Shown in pieces: positions 31,629 to 40,350 of a stretch of 64,000 nt of DNA. This stretch comes from Dorea sp. AF36-15AT (GTDB lineage Bacteria > Bacillota > Clostridia > Lachnospirales > Lachnospiraceae), in NCBI RefSeq assembly GCF_003477705.1, contig NZ_QUDV01000001.1, positions 1-64,000 on the forward strand, in the 5' to 3' direction. The position numbers and the translations under genes were made by a program. How positions within the stretch are numbered: position 1 is the stretch's first letter; each line of letters starts with the position of its first letter. The notes under the pieces were generated by a model, which was given only the letters and a program-made list of their open reading frames with translations, was not told the DNA's origin and ran no database searches.

Positions 31629-32147
31629 ATGGCGAAGAATTTGATCATCTATTATTCTCGAAAGGGTGAGAATTACGTGAATGGTAATATAGAGAAGCTT
31701 GCAAAGGGAAACACAGAAATCTGTGCAGAATACATCCAGAAAGCGGTGGGAGGAGATCTCTTTGAAATCGAAACCGTAACGGAGTATGGAGAGAGCTATC
31801 GTGCATGTGTGGAAGAAGCAAAGAAAGAATGGCAGGAGAATGCCAGACCGGAATTGAAAACATATTTAAAAGATATTGCTGCATATGACAATATTTATGT
31901 ATGTGGTCCGTGCTGGTGTGGAACTTATCCGATGGCAGTGTTTACACAGCTTGAGAAGCTTGATTTCACAGGCAGGAAAGTAATGGGATTAATGACACAT
32001 GAAGGCAGTGGGCTGGGAAGCAGCGAACAGGGACTTAAAAAGGCGTGCAATGGCGCAATCTTTGGGACAAGTCTTGCGATTCATGGAGCTGAGGCAAAAG
32101 CTTCTGAACAGAAAATTGCAGAATGGGCAGTTAGGAGCATTGGCTAA
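31629..32147 (+). CDS. Flavodoxin-family protein
   Basis: A 172-residue protein of the flavodoxin fold. The N-terminal FMN phosphate loop is IIYYSRKGENYVNG, and the flavin ring-binding loops are GPCWCGTYP and THEGSGLGSSEQGL. Clostridia use such proteins as low-potential electron carriers or as NAD(P)H-quinone-type reductases; here the YSRKGENY version resembles the short flavodoxins often next to transporters. The ATG has AGGAGG 8 bases upstream; the frame is open from 31578, but that part contains the ribosome site. The MATE gene starts 6 bases after its stop, so they form one operon. Confidence 0.92.
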   Translation: MAKNLIIYYSRKGENYVNGNIEKLAKGNTEICAEYIQKAVGGDLFEIETVTEYGESYRACVEEAKKEWQENARPELKTYLKDIAAYDNIYVCGPCWCGTYPMAVFTQLEKLDFTGRKVMGLMTHEGSGLGSSEQGLKKACNGAIFGTSLAIHGAEAKASEQKIAEWAVRSIG

Positions 32148-32153
32148 ACTGAC

Positions 32154-33521
32154 ATGAAAAATAGTCATATAAAGCATAAAAAAGAAATGGACATGCTGAA
32201 TGGAGGTCTTGCAGGAAAATTGATCCTATTTGCAATTCCACTGGCATTCAGCAGTATTTTACAACAGCTATTTAATTCAGCAGACGTGGCAGTGGTTGGA
32301 AGATTTGCAGGTGACAGGGCACTTGCAGCAGTAGGAAGCTGCGTGGCAATCGTAGGAATTTATGTGAATCTGTTGGCAGGACTTGCAGTCGGACCCAATG
32401 CAGTTCTTGCTACACTGATCGGACAAAAGAAAAGAGAACGAATTAACAGTACCTTACATACAGTGATCACGTTTGGAATATTGCTTGGTATTGGGTTGAT
32501 GGCAGTGGGGATGCTGGTTGTCAGAATAGTACTGGAAGCATCTGGAACACCGACGGAAGTCATGGATGAAGCCATGATCTATATTCGGATCTATCTGTTG
32601 GGAGTGCCATTTATGCTGACATATAACTTTGGATCAGCAGTACTTAGAAGTTATGGTGATACGAGAAGACCTATGTATTATCTGCTTATATCAGGTAGCG
32701 TGAATGTGGCATTGAATCTGGTATTTGTGATCGGTTGTCATCTTGGAGTGGCAGGAGTAGCAATTGCAACTGCAATATCGAATGTACTCAGTACCGCTAT
32801 GGTGCTCACTCATTTATATCGACGAGATGATGAATTCCAGTTCCGTTTTCATCGCATGAAAATAGAATGGAAAGTATTGAAAAGAGTATTGGCAATCGGT
32901 ATTCCGGCTGGTGTACAGGGAGCAATCTTTTCTGTGTCTAACGTATTTATACAGACAGGAATTAATTCCTTTGGTGCGGATGCCATTGCCGGATCATCAC
33001 TGGCATTGAACTTTGAGTATTTTACATACGATATATCGGCGGCATTTGGACAGGCAGCAGTGACATTTGTGAGTCAGAATTATGGCGCTGGCAATATAAA
33101 GCGATGCAAAAAGATATTTTGGCTCTGTATGTTGTTTGGTTTTGGATTCACGGAAATCCTGAGTGTTATATTTATGATTTGGGATAACTTTTTCGTCGGA
33201 ATCTATACAACCAGTAGTGCGGTAGCATATTATGCGCTGATACGTATGCATAGAATCTGTTCACTGGAAGGATTGACGGCCACATATGAGGTGGAGAGTG
33301 CTACACTGCGTGGTATGGGTAAATCTGTAGAGCCGTCCATTATTATTATTCTGGGAACCGTCGTGTTCCGTATGATATGGCTGGTTGCAATATTCCGTCA
33401 GATTCATACATTTGCAATGCTGATGGATGTGTATGTAGTATCCTGGATCTTCACAGGCGGTGCGATATTCATTATCTATCTGCATCATATGAAGAAAATC
33501 AGCAAGAATGTTCAGGTATAA
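32154..33521 (+). CDS. MATE-family efflux transporter (second copy)
   Basis: A 455-residue membrane protein with about twelve hydrophobic segments. It starts MKNSHIKHKKEMDMLNGGLAGKLILFAIPLAFSSILQQLFNSADVAVVG, a typical MATE entry, and has the linked half-repeat motifs LTYNFGSAVLRSYGDTRRP and the later FVSQNYGAGNIKR. It exports drugs or metabolites by cation antiport. The gene overlaps nothing but starts 6 bases after the flavodoxin stop, with no strong ribosome site, so it is probably translationally coupled. It is only distantly similar to the MATE protein at 13234. A hairpin lies 28 bases after the stop. Confidence 0.94.
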   Translation: MKNSHIKHKKEMDMLNGGLAGKLILFAIPLAFSSILQQLFNSADVAVVGRFAGDRALAAVGSCVAIVGIYVNLLAGLAVGPNAVLATLIGQKKRERINSTLHTVITFGILLGIGLMAVGMLVVRIVLEASGTPTEVMDEAMIYIRIYLLGVPFMLTYNFGSAVLRSYGDTRRPMYYLLISGSVNVALNLVFVIGCHLGVAGVAIATAISNVLSTAMVLTHLYRRDDEFQFRFHRMKIEWKVLKRVLAIGIPAGVQGAIFSVSNVFIQTGINSFGADAIAGSSLALNFEYFTYDISAAFGQAAVTFVSQNYGAGNIKRCKKIFWLCMLFGFGFTEILSVIFMIWDNFFVGIYTTSSAVAYYALIRMHRICSLEGLTATYEVESATLRGMGKSVEPSIIIILGTVVFRMIWLVAIFRQIHTFAMLMDVYVVSWIFTGGAIFIIYLHHMKKISKNVQV

Positions 33522-33548
33522 TTAGTACAATTAAAGAAAAGTCATCAG

Positions 33549-33575
33549 GGAGCGGTTTAGACAAGCCGCTCCTTA
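33549..33575. terminator. Hairpin between convergent MATE and Uma2 genes
   Basis: GGAGCGG (33549-33555) pairs with CCGCTCC (33566-33572). The stop codon of the minus-strand gene lies inside the loop. The T-run is weak in both directions, so a terminator is only probable. Confidence 0.45.
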
Positions 33576-34198
33576 ATTTCTGCAAAATTGATGACCAGAT
33601 TGTTGTCATAGATCCGTACAGGGATCTTATCATCGAAAGTATAAGAATGAGGCTCGTCACTTTCTTCAAAGAAATAACACAGGACAGATTCTGTTTTAGG
33701 ATCTACGATCCAATATTCACGCACGCCAGCGTTTTGGTATTTCATGCGTTTCTTTTCATAATCCCGTTTGCGGCTTGATGGAGAGACAATCTCAATGCAG
33801 AGATCGGGTGCTCCGTATACACCTTTTTTCACGATGCGGTCACGATGACAGATGATGGAAATGTCAGGTTGAAGCATCGTGCGGTTATCACAGTCCAATT
33901 GCACATCTAACGGTGATGGAAGAATTTTACAAGGATCGTTATTGGTACGTATATACAGCTTGATTTCAAAAAATAATTCACCAATTAATTCCTGATGAAT
34001 AGATGAGGGAGCCTCCAGAAAAATTAGTTCGCCGTCGATTAGTTCAGCACGAATATTGTCTGGAAGAGCATAGTAGTCTTCTAAGGTATAGTCACCCTGT
34101 CTTTTTCGTGGAACGGCATAAGCAGGCATAGCTTCATGAACTTCATTAACACGCTCCGTATTCTGTTCAGATTCGTAATTGATAGATTTGTGATTCAT
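33557..34198 (-). CDS. Uma2-family putative endonuclease (DUF820)
   Basis: A 213-residue protein with the restriction-endonuclease-like fold of Uma2/DUF820. The start of the domain is YTLEDYYALPDNIRAELIDGELIFLEAPS, then PDISIICHRD, and the active-site part CIEIVSPSSRKRDYEKKRMKYQNAGVREYWIVDP, where E, S and K fit the family. Function is not established; many of these are associated with mobile elements. GGAGGG lies 7 bases before the ATG at 34198, so the upstream part of the frame is not used. It is divergent from the Rpn-like gene at 34497, and the gap between them is AT-rich with no other gene. Confidence 0.86.
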   Translation of the reverse strand: MNHKSINYESEQNTERVNEVHEAMPAYAVPRKRQGDYTLEDYYALPDNIRAELIDGELIFLEAPSSIHQELIGELFFEIKLYIRTNNDPCKILPSPLDVQLDCDNRTMLQPDISIICHRDRIVKKGVYGAPDLCIEIVSPSSRKRDYEKKRMKYQNAGVREYWIVDPKTESVLCYFFEESDEPHSYTFDDKIPVRIYDNNLVINFAEIKERLV

Positions 34199-34496
34199 AG
34201 TCGCCCTCCTTTGCTTGTAGAGCAAAAGTTATTTAAAAGGTACGGTGAGTATACCATTTGGAATCAACTATGTCAAGATAATAAGCGAAAATATAAAAAT
34301 ATTATTTACTTAATTCGTTATTGATTCTGGATTGATTTTGTGATAGGATGTGAGAAAATAACTAAAAGACAACATAAAATTAATTCTATAAAATCTGTTT
34401 GACTAAAAACTATAGACTATATAAAATAGTTATATAGCGAAGGCTTTGACGGTCATTTCTGCTTTTATAGATATTCGTGAAAGGAGAGAGGATTGT

Positions 34497-35309
34497 ATGA
34501 AGCCAAATGATAAATTAGTTTCAGATTTGCAGAAAATGCATGAAGCAGATTTGGAACGTATCAAAAAATTCCGCCTGTTAGATGATGACTTTATGAGTAA
34601 AGTATTTGAAGATTCGGAATGTGCAGAAATTCTTTTGAAGATTATTCTGAATCGGGACGATTTGAAAGTTCAGGATGTTCATGTGCAGCATGTCATTCAT
34701 AATCTTCAGGGAAGATCAATTCGGCTGGATATATATGCAGTTGATTTAGAAGGGAAATTATATGATATAGAGATACAGCGGGATGATAAAGGAGCTGGCG
34801 TCAAACGGGCTAGATACAACAGCAGCTTGTTGAGTGCAAATGCTACAGATACGGGCGAAGAATATAATGAATTAAGAGAAACGTATGTAATATTTATCAC
34901 AGAAAATGATGTTTTAAAAGGTAATTTGCCGATATATCATATTGAACGTGTTATTCTGGAAAATGGAGAGTTGTTTTATGATGAAGAGCATATCATATAT
35001 GTGAATTCCAGGATTGCTGACGAAACGACGCTTGGCAGATTGATGCACGATTTCTGGTGTACAGATGCGGGGGATATGTATAATACAGTATTAGCAAATA
35101 GAGTTCGTTATTTCAAGGAAGACGTGAAAGGAGTGGAGATTATGTGTAAGGAAATGGAAAAGATGCGTGATGAAGTGCGAGAAGAAGCCAAGCTTGAAAT
35201 AATATATAAAATGATCAAAAAGAATTATTCAAATGCCGAAATTAAAGAATTTTATGATGTTACAGATGAAGAGATTGAACAGATAAAGGAAAAGATGAAT
35301 GATGATTAG
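34497..35309 (+). CDS. Rpn/PD-(D/E)XK nuclease-transposase family protein
   Basis: A 270-residue protein of the PF12784 type (recombination-promoting nuclease or PD-(D/E)XK nuclease transposase). Its core is DDFMSKVFEDSECAEILLKIIL, then RSIRLDIYAVDLEGKLYDIEIQRDD, where D, E-x-Q fits the catalytic D-x(n)-E-x-Q of this family. The C-terminal ~60 residues are charged and coiled-coil like, ending KKNYSNAEIKEFYDVTDEEIEQI, which is typical. GGAGAGAGG precedes the ATG at 34497; the frame is open from 34446 but without a ribosome site. These are scattered through Clostridia in many copies and are thought to be mobile-element related. It is followed by a broken acetyltransferase start. Confidence 0.88.
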   Translation: MKPNDKLVSDLQKMHEADLERIKKFRLLDDDFMSKVFEDSECAEILLKIILNRDDLKVQDVHVQHVIHNLQGRSIRLDIYAVDLEGKLYDIEIQRDDKGAGVKRARYNSSLLSANATDTGEEYNELRETYVIFITENDVLKGNLPIYHIERVILENGELFYDEEHIIYVNSRIADETTLGRLMHDFWCTDAGDMYNTVLANRVRYFKEDVKGVEIMCKEMEKMRDEVREEAKLEIIYKMIKKNYSNAEIKEFYDVTDEEIEQIKEKMNDD

Positions 35310-35385
35310 AATACGTAAGGCGGAATGGAAGGATATAGATGTGATTGATCAGACACAGGTGGATGTATATGTACTTGGTGAATGA
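35302..35385 (+). pseudogene. Remnant of a GNAT acetyltransferase N-terminus
   Basis: A 27-codon frame begins at an ATG overlapping the end of the Rpn-like gene and reads MIRIRKAEWKDIDVIDQTQ, the usual first strand and helix of a GNAT protein, then diverges into VDVYVLGE and stops. No continuation was found in the other frames downstream. It is probably the leftover of a deleted gene, or a very short peptide by chance. Confidence 0.4.
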
Positions 35386-35431
35386 AAACTATTTATTGTA
35401 ATGCAAGAGAATAACGTATATATGTTAAGTT

Positions 35432-35468
35432 AAAATCCAGCGGACCGGTCAGGTCTGCTGGATTTTCT
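35432..35468. terminator. Bidirectional rho-independent terminator
   Basis: AAAATCCAGCGGACC (35432-35446) pairs with GGTCTGCTGGATTTT (35452-35466) with one mismatch, with A and T runs on the two sides. It separates the accessory stretch from the convergent metF. Confidence 0.88.
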
Positions 35469-35479
35469 TAAGTAACATT

Positions 35480-36349
35480 CTATGCTTTTAATATCTCTGA
35501 CAGATTTGCCTGGATACCTGCAGCAATCTCCGGTTTATTCATAGAGTATACATGGATATGCTTTACTCCATTTGCTAGCAGATCGATGATCTGGTCTGTA
35601 GCGTAAGCAATGCCGGCCTGTTTCATGGCAGCTTCGTTGTCGCCAAAACGGTCTACGATGTTCTTGAAACGCTCCGGTACGTTGCAGCCAGAGAGTTTCA
35701 CAGCATTCTTTACCTGAGCGCGTCTGGTGATCGGCATGATACCCGGGATGATCGGAACGGTGATTCCGGCTTCTCTTACGCGGTACATGAAGTTGAAGAA
35801 GATATTGTTATCGAAGAACATCTGGGTTGTGAGATATTCGCATCCGGCTTCAACTTTTCTTTTTAAACCTTCAAGGTCATCTGCTTTGGTCGGAGAATCC
35901 GGGTGTACTTCCGGGTAGCAGGCTCCGCCGACACAGAAGTCACCGTTTTCTTTGATAAATGCTACCAGTTCGGAAGCGTGGGCAAAGTCAGTAAATACTT
36001 CACCCTCGAAGTTATTTGGCAAGTCGCCTCTGAGTGCAAGGATATTCTCGATGCCTGCGGATTTCATTTCGTTCAGTGCAGCTTTGATGTTTTCTTTGCT
36101 TGCACATACGCAGGTCAGATGTGAGATAGCAGGTACGTTGTATTTCTGCTGAATCTCGCTTGCAAGCTGGATCGTATTGCCCTTTGTGCTTCCACCGGCA
36201 CCGTAAGTAACGCTCATGTAGCTTGGCTGCAGTTTGGCGATGCCGAGAGTGGCAGTTTCTACATTGGCAAAATCAGTATCTTTTTTTGGAGGAAAGACCT
36301 CGAAGGATAAGGAGGTCTGTTCTTGTCTGAGTAATTCTCTTATTTTCAT
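35480..36349 (-). CDS. metF: 5,10-Methylenetetrahydrofolate reductase
   Basis: A 289-residue TIM-barrel flavoenzyme that reduces 5,10-methylene-THF to 5-methyl-THF for methionine synthesis (or, in acetogens, the methyl branch of the Wood-Ljungdahl pathway). Typical motifs are SLSFEVFPPKK at the start, SVTYGAGGSTKGNT, LALRGDLP and TQMFFDN. The length is that of the single-domain bacterial MetF, without the C-terminal domain of the acetogen complex partner. GAGGT precedes the ATG. A terminator for the aminotransferase gene lies just upstream, so metF has its own promoter. No metV or Wood-Ljungdahl genes are in the window. Confidence 0.96.
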   Translation of the reverse strand: MKIRELLRQEQTSLSFEVFPPKKDTDFANVETATLGIAKLQPSYMSVTYGAGGSTKGNTIQLASEIQQKYNVPAISHLTCVCASKENIKAALNEMKSAGIENILALRGDLPNNFEGEVFTDFAHASELVAFIKENGDFCVGGACYPEVHPDSPTKADDLEGLKRKVEAGCEYLTTQMFFDNNIFFNFMYRVREAGITVPIIPGIMPITRRAQVKNAVKLSGCNVPERFKNIVDRFGDNEAAMKQAGIAYATDQIIDLLANGVKHIHVYSMNKPEIAAGIQANLSEILKA

Positions 36350-36371
36350 CGTATGTATACCTCGTTGTCTG

Positions 36372-36400
36372 AAAAACAGCAGACCATTATGATCTGCTGT
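36372..36400 (-). terminator. Rho-independent terminator after the aminotransferase gene
   Basis: On the minus strand ACAGCAGA pairs with TCTGCTGT and is followed by a T-run (36376-36372). It lies about 105 bases after the aminotransferase stop and just before metF. Confidence 0.8.
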
Positions 36401-36503
36401 CTTTCTATGCTTTTAGGTTAGGGTTTATTTGCGTAACTGTTCAGAACCCACTCATGCATTCGCAAAACCGCACGATAACACGTGCTTTCTCACTGCTGCG
36501 TAG

Positions 36504-37790
36504 TTACTTATTTTCAAGCAACTTGTCAATGCTTACCAGTTTCACGCTGAGTACGAAGATTTTAGCAGCTTCCCGGATCTCTTGCAGTGTCGGATAAGAA
36601 GGTGCAATACGGATGTTGGAATCTTTTGGATCCTTGCCGTATGGGAATGTAGCACCTGCACCGGTCATTACAAGACCTGCTTCTTTTGCCTTGGCTACGA
36701 TTGCCTTAGCGCATCCGTCCATGGAATCGAAGGAAATGAAATATCCTCCGCGCGGTGCGATCCAGGAACCAATCTCCAGTCCGCCAAGCTCTGTTTCCAG
36801 AGTATCAAGTACAGCGTCGAACTTCGGACGCATGATGTCTGCGTGTTTCTTCATATGCTGAACCATGCCGTGGATATCTCCAAAGAATCTTGCGTGGCGC
36901 AGCTGATTTAATTTGTCATGACCGATGGTCTGGATTTTCATCTGCTTGCGGATGTCAGCAAGGTTGGCATCTGATGCAGCGATAGCACCGATACCGGAAC
37001 CTGGGAAGCTGATCTTGGAAGTAGAAGCGAATTTGTATACCATGTCAGGGTGTCCTTCTTTCTTACATTCCATCAGGATCTCGATCAGGTAATCCTGCTT
37101 GTCCTCATACAGGTGATGAATACCGTATGCATTGTCCCAGAAGATACGGAAGTCTTCGGCAGCCGGATTCAGTTTGGCGAAACGGTGAACTGTCTCGTCT
37201 GAGTATGTGATTCCCTGCGGGTTGGAGTATTTCGGTACACACCAGATACCCTTTACAGCAGGATCATTATTAACGTATTCTTCGACCATATCCATGTCAG
37301 GACCGGTTGGAGTCATCGGGATATTGATCATTTCTATTCCAAAGTATTCGGTAATGGCAAAGTGACGGTCGTATCCAGGTACCGGACATAAGAACTTAAC
37401 CTTGTCCAGTTTGCACCATGGAGTGCTTCCCATAACACCGTGTGTCATAGAACGTGCAATGGTGTCGTACATAACATTCAGACTGGAATTGCCGAAGATG
37501 ATAATATTGTCTTTTGGGACTTCCATCATATCTGCAAGAAGCTGTTTGGCTTCTTTGATTCCGTCCAAAACACCATAGTTACGGCAGTCAACACCTTCTT
37601 CACACACAAGGTCTGAGTCACTTGTGAGTACATCCATCATACCCATAGACAGATTCAGCTGTTCGGTAGATGGCTTACCACGTGACATATCCAACTTGAT
37701 GCCTTTGGCTTTTACTTTCTTGAATTCTTTCTCCAGATTACTTTTTAAGCTTAACAATTCTTCTTTTGATAAATCCTTATACGCAGTCAC
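36504..37790 (-). CDS. PLP-dependent aminotransferase, aspartate aminotransferase class Ic type
   Basis: A 428-residue fold-type I aminotransferase. It begins LKSNLEKEFKKVKAKGIKLDMSRGKPSTEQLNLS, has IIFGNSSLNVMYD, the substrate-binding WCVPKYSNPQGITYS, the Asp-Asn pair IFWDNAYGIHH, and the PLP Lys in FASTSKISFPGSG. These motifs match the class Ic aspartate aminotransferases (Pfam Asp_aminotransf), not the classical AspC. It would make aspartate or another amino acid from a keto acid with glutamate. The start is GTG at 37790 with GGAGG 10 bases upstream; an ATG just before it is followed at once by a stop in its frame. Confidence 0.9.
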   Translation of the reverse strand: MTAYKDLSKEELLSLKSNLEKEFKKVKAKGIKLDMSRGKPSTEQLNLSMGMMDVLTSDSDLVCEEGVDCRNYGVLDGIKEAKQLLADMMEVPKDNIIIFGNSSLNVMYDTIARSMTHGVMGSTPWCKLDKVKFLCPVPGYDRHFAITEYFGIEMINIPMTPTGPDMDMVEEYVNNDPAVKGIWCVPKYSNPQGITYSDETVHRFAKLNPAAEDFRIFWDNAYGIHHLYEDKQDYLIEILMECKKEGHPDMVYKFASTSKISFPGSGIGAIAASDANLADIRKQMKIQTIGHDKLNQLRHARFFGDIHGMVQHMKKHADIMRPKFDAVLDTLETELGGLEIGSWIAPRGGYFISFDSMDGCAKAIVAKAKEAGLVMTGAGATFPYGKDPKDSNIRIAPSYPTLQEIREAAKIFVLSVKLVSIDKLLENK

Positions 37791-37844
37791 TTCAACACAT
37801 CCTCCAATTACTTATATACTTATGTGATAACATCAACGTGTATA

Positions 37845-37872
37845 ATTTTACCATAAATTGAAAAATCGTCAA
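37845..37872 (-). promoter_or_regulatory. Promoter of the aminotransferase gene
   Basis: On the minus strand TTGACG (37872-37867) and TAAAAT (37850-37845) with a 16-base spacer, about 55 bases before the GTG start. Confidence 0.65.
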
Positions 37873-37950
37873 TTATTTCTTGCAAAATAAATTATAAAAA
37901 CTTCAATTTTGGCGATAAAAATGAATATATGTGAAATGTAAATTCAAATT

Positions 37951-38667
37951 TTATTCATTTTTGCAAGAAATTGTTATGAAAAGATCAAATAAAGCACACA
38001 TATCGGGATTGGTATCGTACATGCATTCCGGATGCCACTGGACACCCAGGGCAAATGTGTGGGCATCAGACTCCAGCGCTTCGATCACACCGTCATCGGT
38101 AAAGGCAGATGGGATCAGATGCGGTGCAGGGGCTTGGATAATCTGATGGTGATAAGAATTAGTGAAGGTATAAGAGCCAAAGAGCCTGTGGAGTATACTG
38201 TTTTTCGTAAATGTTACTTTGTGGGAAGGGTCACTTCGATGGAATGTCTGCTGAAAATGACTGATGCAAGGCTCTTGGGTAAGTGAGATGTCCTGGTAAA
38301 TACTTCCGCCAAGTGCAGCGTTTAAGACTTGCATACCACGGCAGATTGCAAGAAGAGGTCTGTTATAGGAAAGAACTGACCGGATCAGGGCTAGATGAAA
38401 TATATCAGTGGCTAGGTCTGTTGTGCCAATACCCGGCAAAGGATCTTCGCCAAGAAGAGCGGGAGTGATATCGTTACCGCCGCAGAACAGGAAACCGTCA
38501 CAGAAAGACAGCTCATCCATAGAAGGGCAGATATCGGTGATCGGAAGCAGTACAGGGATACCGCCGGAAGCCTCAATGGCATGAATATAAGGTGTGGATA
38601 CAAACTGACGCTGCGCGCCTGGGGATTCTGAGAATCCGCAGACTGCGATACCGATGACTGGTTTCAT
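37951..38667 (-). CDS. Class C26 glutamine-amidotransferase-like hydrolase (gamma-glutamyl-GABA hydrolase family)
   Basis: A 238-residue enzyme of the PuuD/C26 family. The nucleophile Cys is in LLAICRGMQVLNAALGGS, the catalytic His-Glu pair is in GVQWHPE, and FLFCGGNDITP is the usual oxyanion-side motif. Family members hydrolyse gamma-glutamyl amides such as gamma-glutamyl-GABA or related side products. The start at 38667 follows AAAGGAG. The frame stays open upstream through a 3 x 36-bp tandem repeat (38684-38791), which would encode a 12-residue repeat; there is no ribosome site for it, so it is taken as noncoding leader. Confidence 0.88.
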   Translation of the reverse strand: MKPVIGIAVCGFSESPGAQRQFVSTPYIHAIEASGGIPVLLPITDICPSMDELSFCDGFLFCGGNDITPALLGEDPLPGIGTTDLATDIFHLALIRSVLSYNRPLLAICRGMQVLNAALGGSIYQDISLTQEPCISHFQQTFHRSDPSHKVTFTKNSILHRLFGSYTFTNSYHHQIIQAPAPHLIPSAFTDDGVIEALESDAHTFALGVQWHPECMYDTNPDMCALFDLFITISCKNE

Positions 38668-38683
38668 GAAGGCTCCTTTAATG

Positions 38684-38791
38684 ATGTGATTACGGCTAAG
38701 ATGCCACGGATTGCATGCAATGTGATTACAGCTAAGATGCCACGGATTGCATGCGATGTGATTACGGCTAAGATGCCACGGATTGCTTCGT
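38684..38791. repeat. Three tandem 36-bp repeats upstream of the C26 hydrolase
   Basis: Three head-to-tail copies lie at 38684-38719, 38720-38755 and 38756-38791. Copies 1 and 2 differ at only two positions; copy 3 diverges in its last six bases. Each contains ATGTGATTACGG and GCTAAGATGCCACGG. The last copy can pair TAAGATGC with GCATCTTA just downstream. There are no spacers, so this is not a CRISPR array. It lies 17 bases before the hydrolase ATG, in its promoter or leader. Confidence 0.9.
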
Positions 38792-38812
38792 GCTATGCAT
38801 CTTAATATATGC

Positions 38813-38841
38813 AAAAGGAGCACTGCTTATGCAGTGCTCCT
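38813..38841 (-). terminator. Rho-independent terminator of argG
   Basis: On the minus strand AGGAGCACTGC pairs perfectly with GCAGTGCTCCT around an ATAA loop, followed by TTT. It lies about 47 bases after the argG stop. Confidence 0.88.
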
Positions 38842-38887
38842 GATAAAATCATAGTCAGCTTATCAAGCTGCTTCATAGATATGAAGA

Positions 38888-40114
38888 TTAGTTGGTGTGA
38901 TTTTTTGCTTCCTGCATCTTCATAGCACGAACCTTTAACGGCAGACCGAACAGATTGATGAATCCGTCTGCATCGTGGTGGTCATACAGATCACCGGTTG
39001 TGAAGCTTGCAAGAGACTCGCTGTACAGTGAGTATGGAGAAGTAGTACCGGCTTTTGTGATATTACCTTTGTACAGTTTGAATTTTACTTCACCTGTCAC
39101 ATATTCCTGTGTGCTTTCGATGAATGCCTGGATTGCTTCGCGCAGTGGTGTGAACCATTTTCCTTCATATACTACCTGAGACAGCTTATTGCCCATCTCT
39201 TCTTTTACTTCATAAGTAGCACGGTCTAATACCAGTTCTTCCAGCTGCTGATGTGCTTCGTACAGGATGGTTCCGCCAGGTGTCTCGTATACACCACGAG
39301 ATTTCATACCTACAACACGGTTCTCAACGATATCGATGATACCGATACCATGCTTGCCGCCAAGTTCGTTCAGCTTGCGGATGATGTCAGATACCTTCAT
39401 TTCTACGCCGTTAACGCTCTTTGGTACACCTTTTTCAAATGTCATTGTAACGTATTCCGGCTCATCTGGTGCCTTTTCTGGTGTAACACCAAGTACCAGC
39501 AGGTGATCGTAATTAGGTTCGTTAGCCGGATCTTCCAGTTCCAGACCTTCGTGGCTGATATGCCAGATGTTACGGTCGCGGCTGTAGCTGTGGCTTGCGT
39601 CAAATGGAAGGTCGATGCCATGTGCTTTACAGTATTCGATTTCATCTTCGCGTGACTGCATGGTCCATACATCTGTCATTCTCCAAGGAGCAATGATCTT
39701 GATGTCCGGAGCCAGAGCTTTGATACCAAGTTCGAAACGGATCTGGTCATTTCCTTTACCGGTAGCACCGTGGCAGATTGCAACAGCGCCTTCTTTTCTG
39801 GCAATCTCTACCAGTTTCTTAGCGATAGCAGGACGAGCCATAGATGTACCTAACAGATATTTGTCCTCGTATACAGCGTGTGCCTGTACACATGGTACAA
39901 TGTAATTGTCGCAGAAATCGTCTACGATATCTTCAATATATAATTTGGAAGCGCCGGACATTTTAGCACGCTCTTCCAGTCCGTCAAGCTCTTCTGCCTG
40001 TCCACAGTCGATACAGCAGCAGACAACGTCGTAATCAAATGTTTCTTTCAGCCACGGAATGATCGCTGTTGTATCAAGTCCGCCAGAATATGCAAGAACA
40101 ACTTTTTCTTTCAT
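38888..40114 (-). CDS. argG: Argininosuccinate synthase
   Basis: A 408-residue enzyme that joins citrulline and aspartate with ATP in arginine synthesis. It starts with the ATP-binding SGGLDTT loop ([18 protein letters not shown]), has [10 protein letters not shown] and [17 protein letters not shown], and ends normally. GGAGGG lies 8 bases before the ATG. It is divergent from argC, and the 306-base gap between the two carries ArgR-like boxes, so both are probably controlled together by arginine. It is not followed by argH here, which is unusual, since argG and argH are often adjacent. Confidence 0.97.
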   Translation of the reverse strand: MKEKVVLAYSGGLDTTAIIPWLKETFDYDVVCCCIDCGQAEELDGLEERAKMSGASKLYIEDIVDDFCDNYIVPCVQAHAVYEDKYLLGTSMARPAIAKKLVEIARKEGAVAICHGATGKGNDQIRFELGIKALAPDIKIIAPWRMTDVWTMQSREDEIEYCKAHGIDLPFDASHSYSRDRNIWHISHEGLELEDPANEPNYDHLLVLGVTPEKAPDEPEYVTMTFEKGVPKSVNGVEMKVSDIIRKLNELGGKHGIGIIDIVENRVVGMKSRGVYETPGGTILYEAHQQLEELVLDRATYEVKEEMGNKLSQVVYEGKWFTPLREAIQAFIESTQEYVTGEVKFKLYKGNITKAGTTSPYSLYSESLASFTTGDLYDHHDADGFINLFGLPLKVRAMKMQEAKNHTN

Positions 40115-40250
40115 AATTAAATACCCTCCGATTTGTAAATGTGTGTTAATGTTTAATAAATATAACTGTTCAAAAACCTGGTCAGACAGACCGGATATTT
40201 CGAACGGTTATGCTTGCTTTATCAAATGACAACACCAACTATACACTAAA

Positions 40251-40321
40251 ATTTATAAATATGCAAGGTAAATACTGTAAATAGAGATGAATAATATGCA
40301 TGAAAAATGAATTAATATGCA
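40251..40321. promoter_or_regulatory. ArgR/AhrC-like operator cluster between argG and argC
   Basis: Two clear ARG-box-like sites, TGAATAATATGCA (40288-40300) and TGAATTAATATGCA (40308-40321), are spaced about two helical turns apart, as arginine repressor hexamers prefer. A weaker third, TTTATAAATATGCA, lies at 40252-40265. They fit the known Bacillus consensus (CATGAATAAAAATKCAAK). They lie about 100-130 bases before argC and 165-210 before argG. The rest of the 40115-40420 gap is AT-rich and holds nothing else I can name. Confidence 0.72.
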
Positions 40322-40350
40322 CAAAAAATATAAAAATCAAAGGCAGAGTA

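Noticed and set aside
31391..31648. Minus-strand hydrophobic frame of 85 codons
   Set aside because: Phe- and Ile-rich by AT content, overlaps the flavodoxin start region, has no ribosome site, and the plus strand carries a more convincing gene remnant.
34199..34496. Possible small RNA or gene in the AT-rich gap between Uma2 and Rpn-like genes
   Set aside because: Only short AT-rich inverted repeats (AACTAT/ATAGTT) and no promoter-terminator pair were seen.
38684..38791. CRISPR array
   Set aside because: The three repeats are directly joined without spacers and there are no cas genes.
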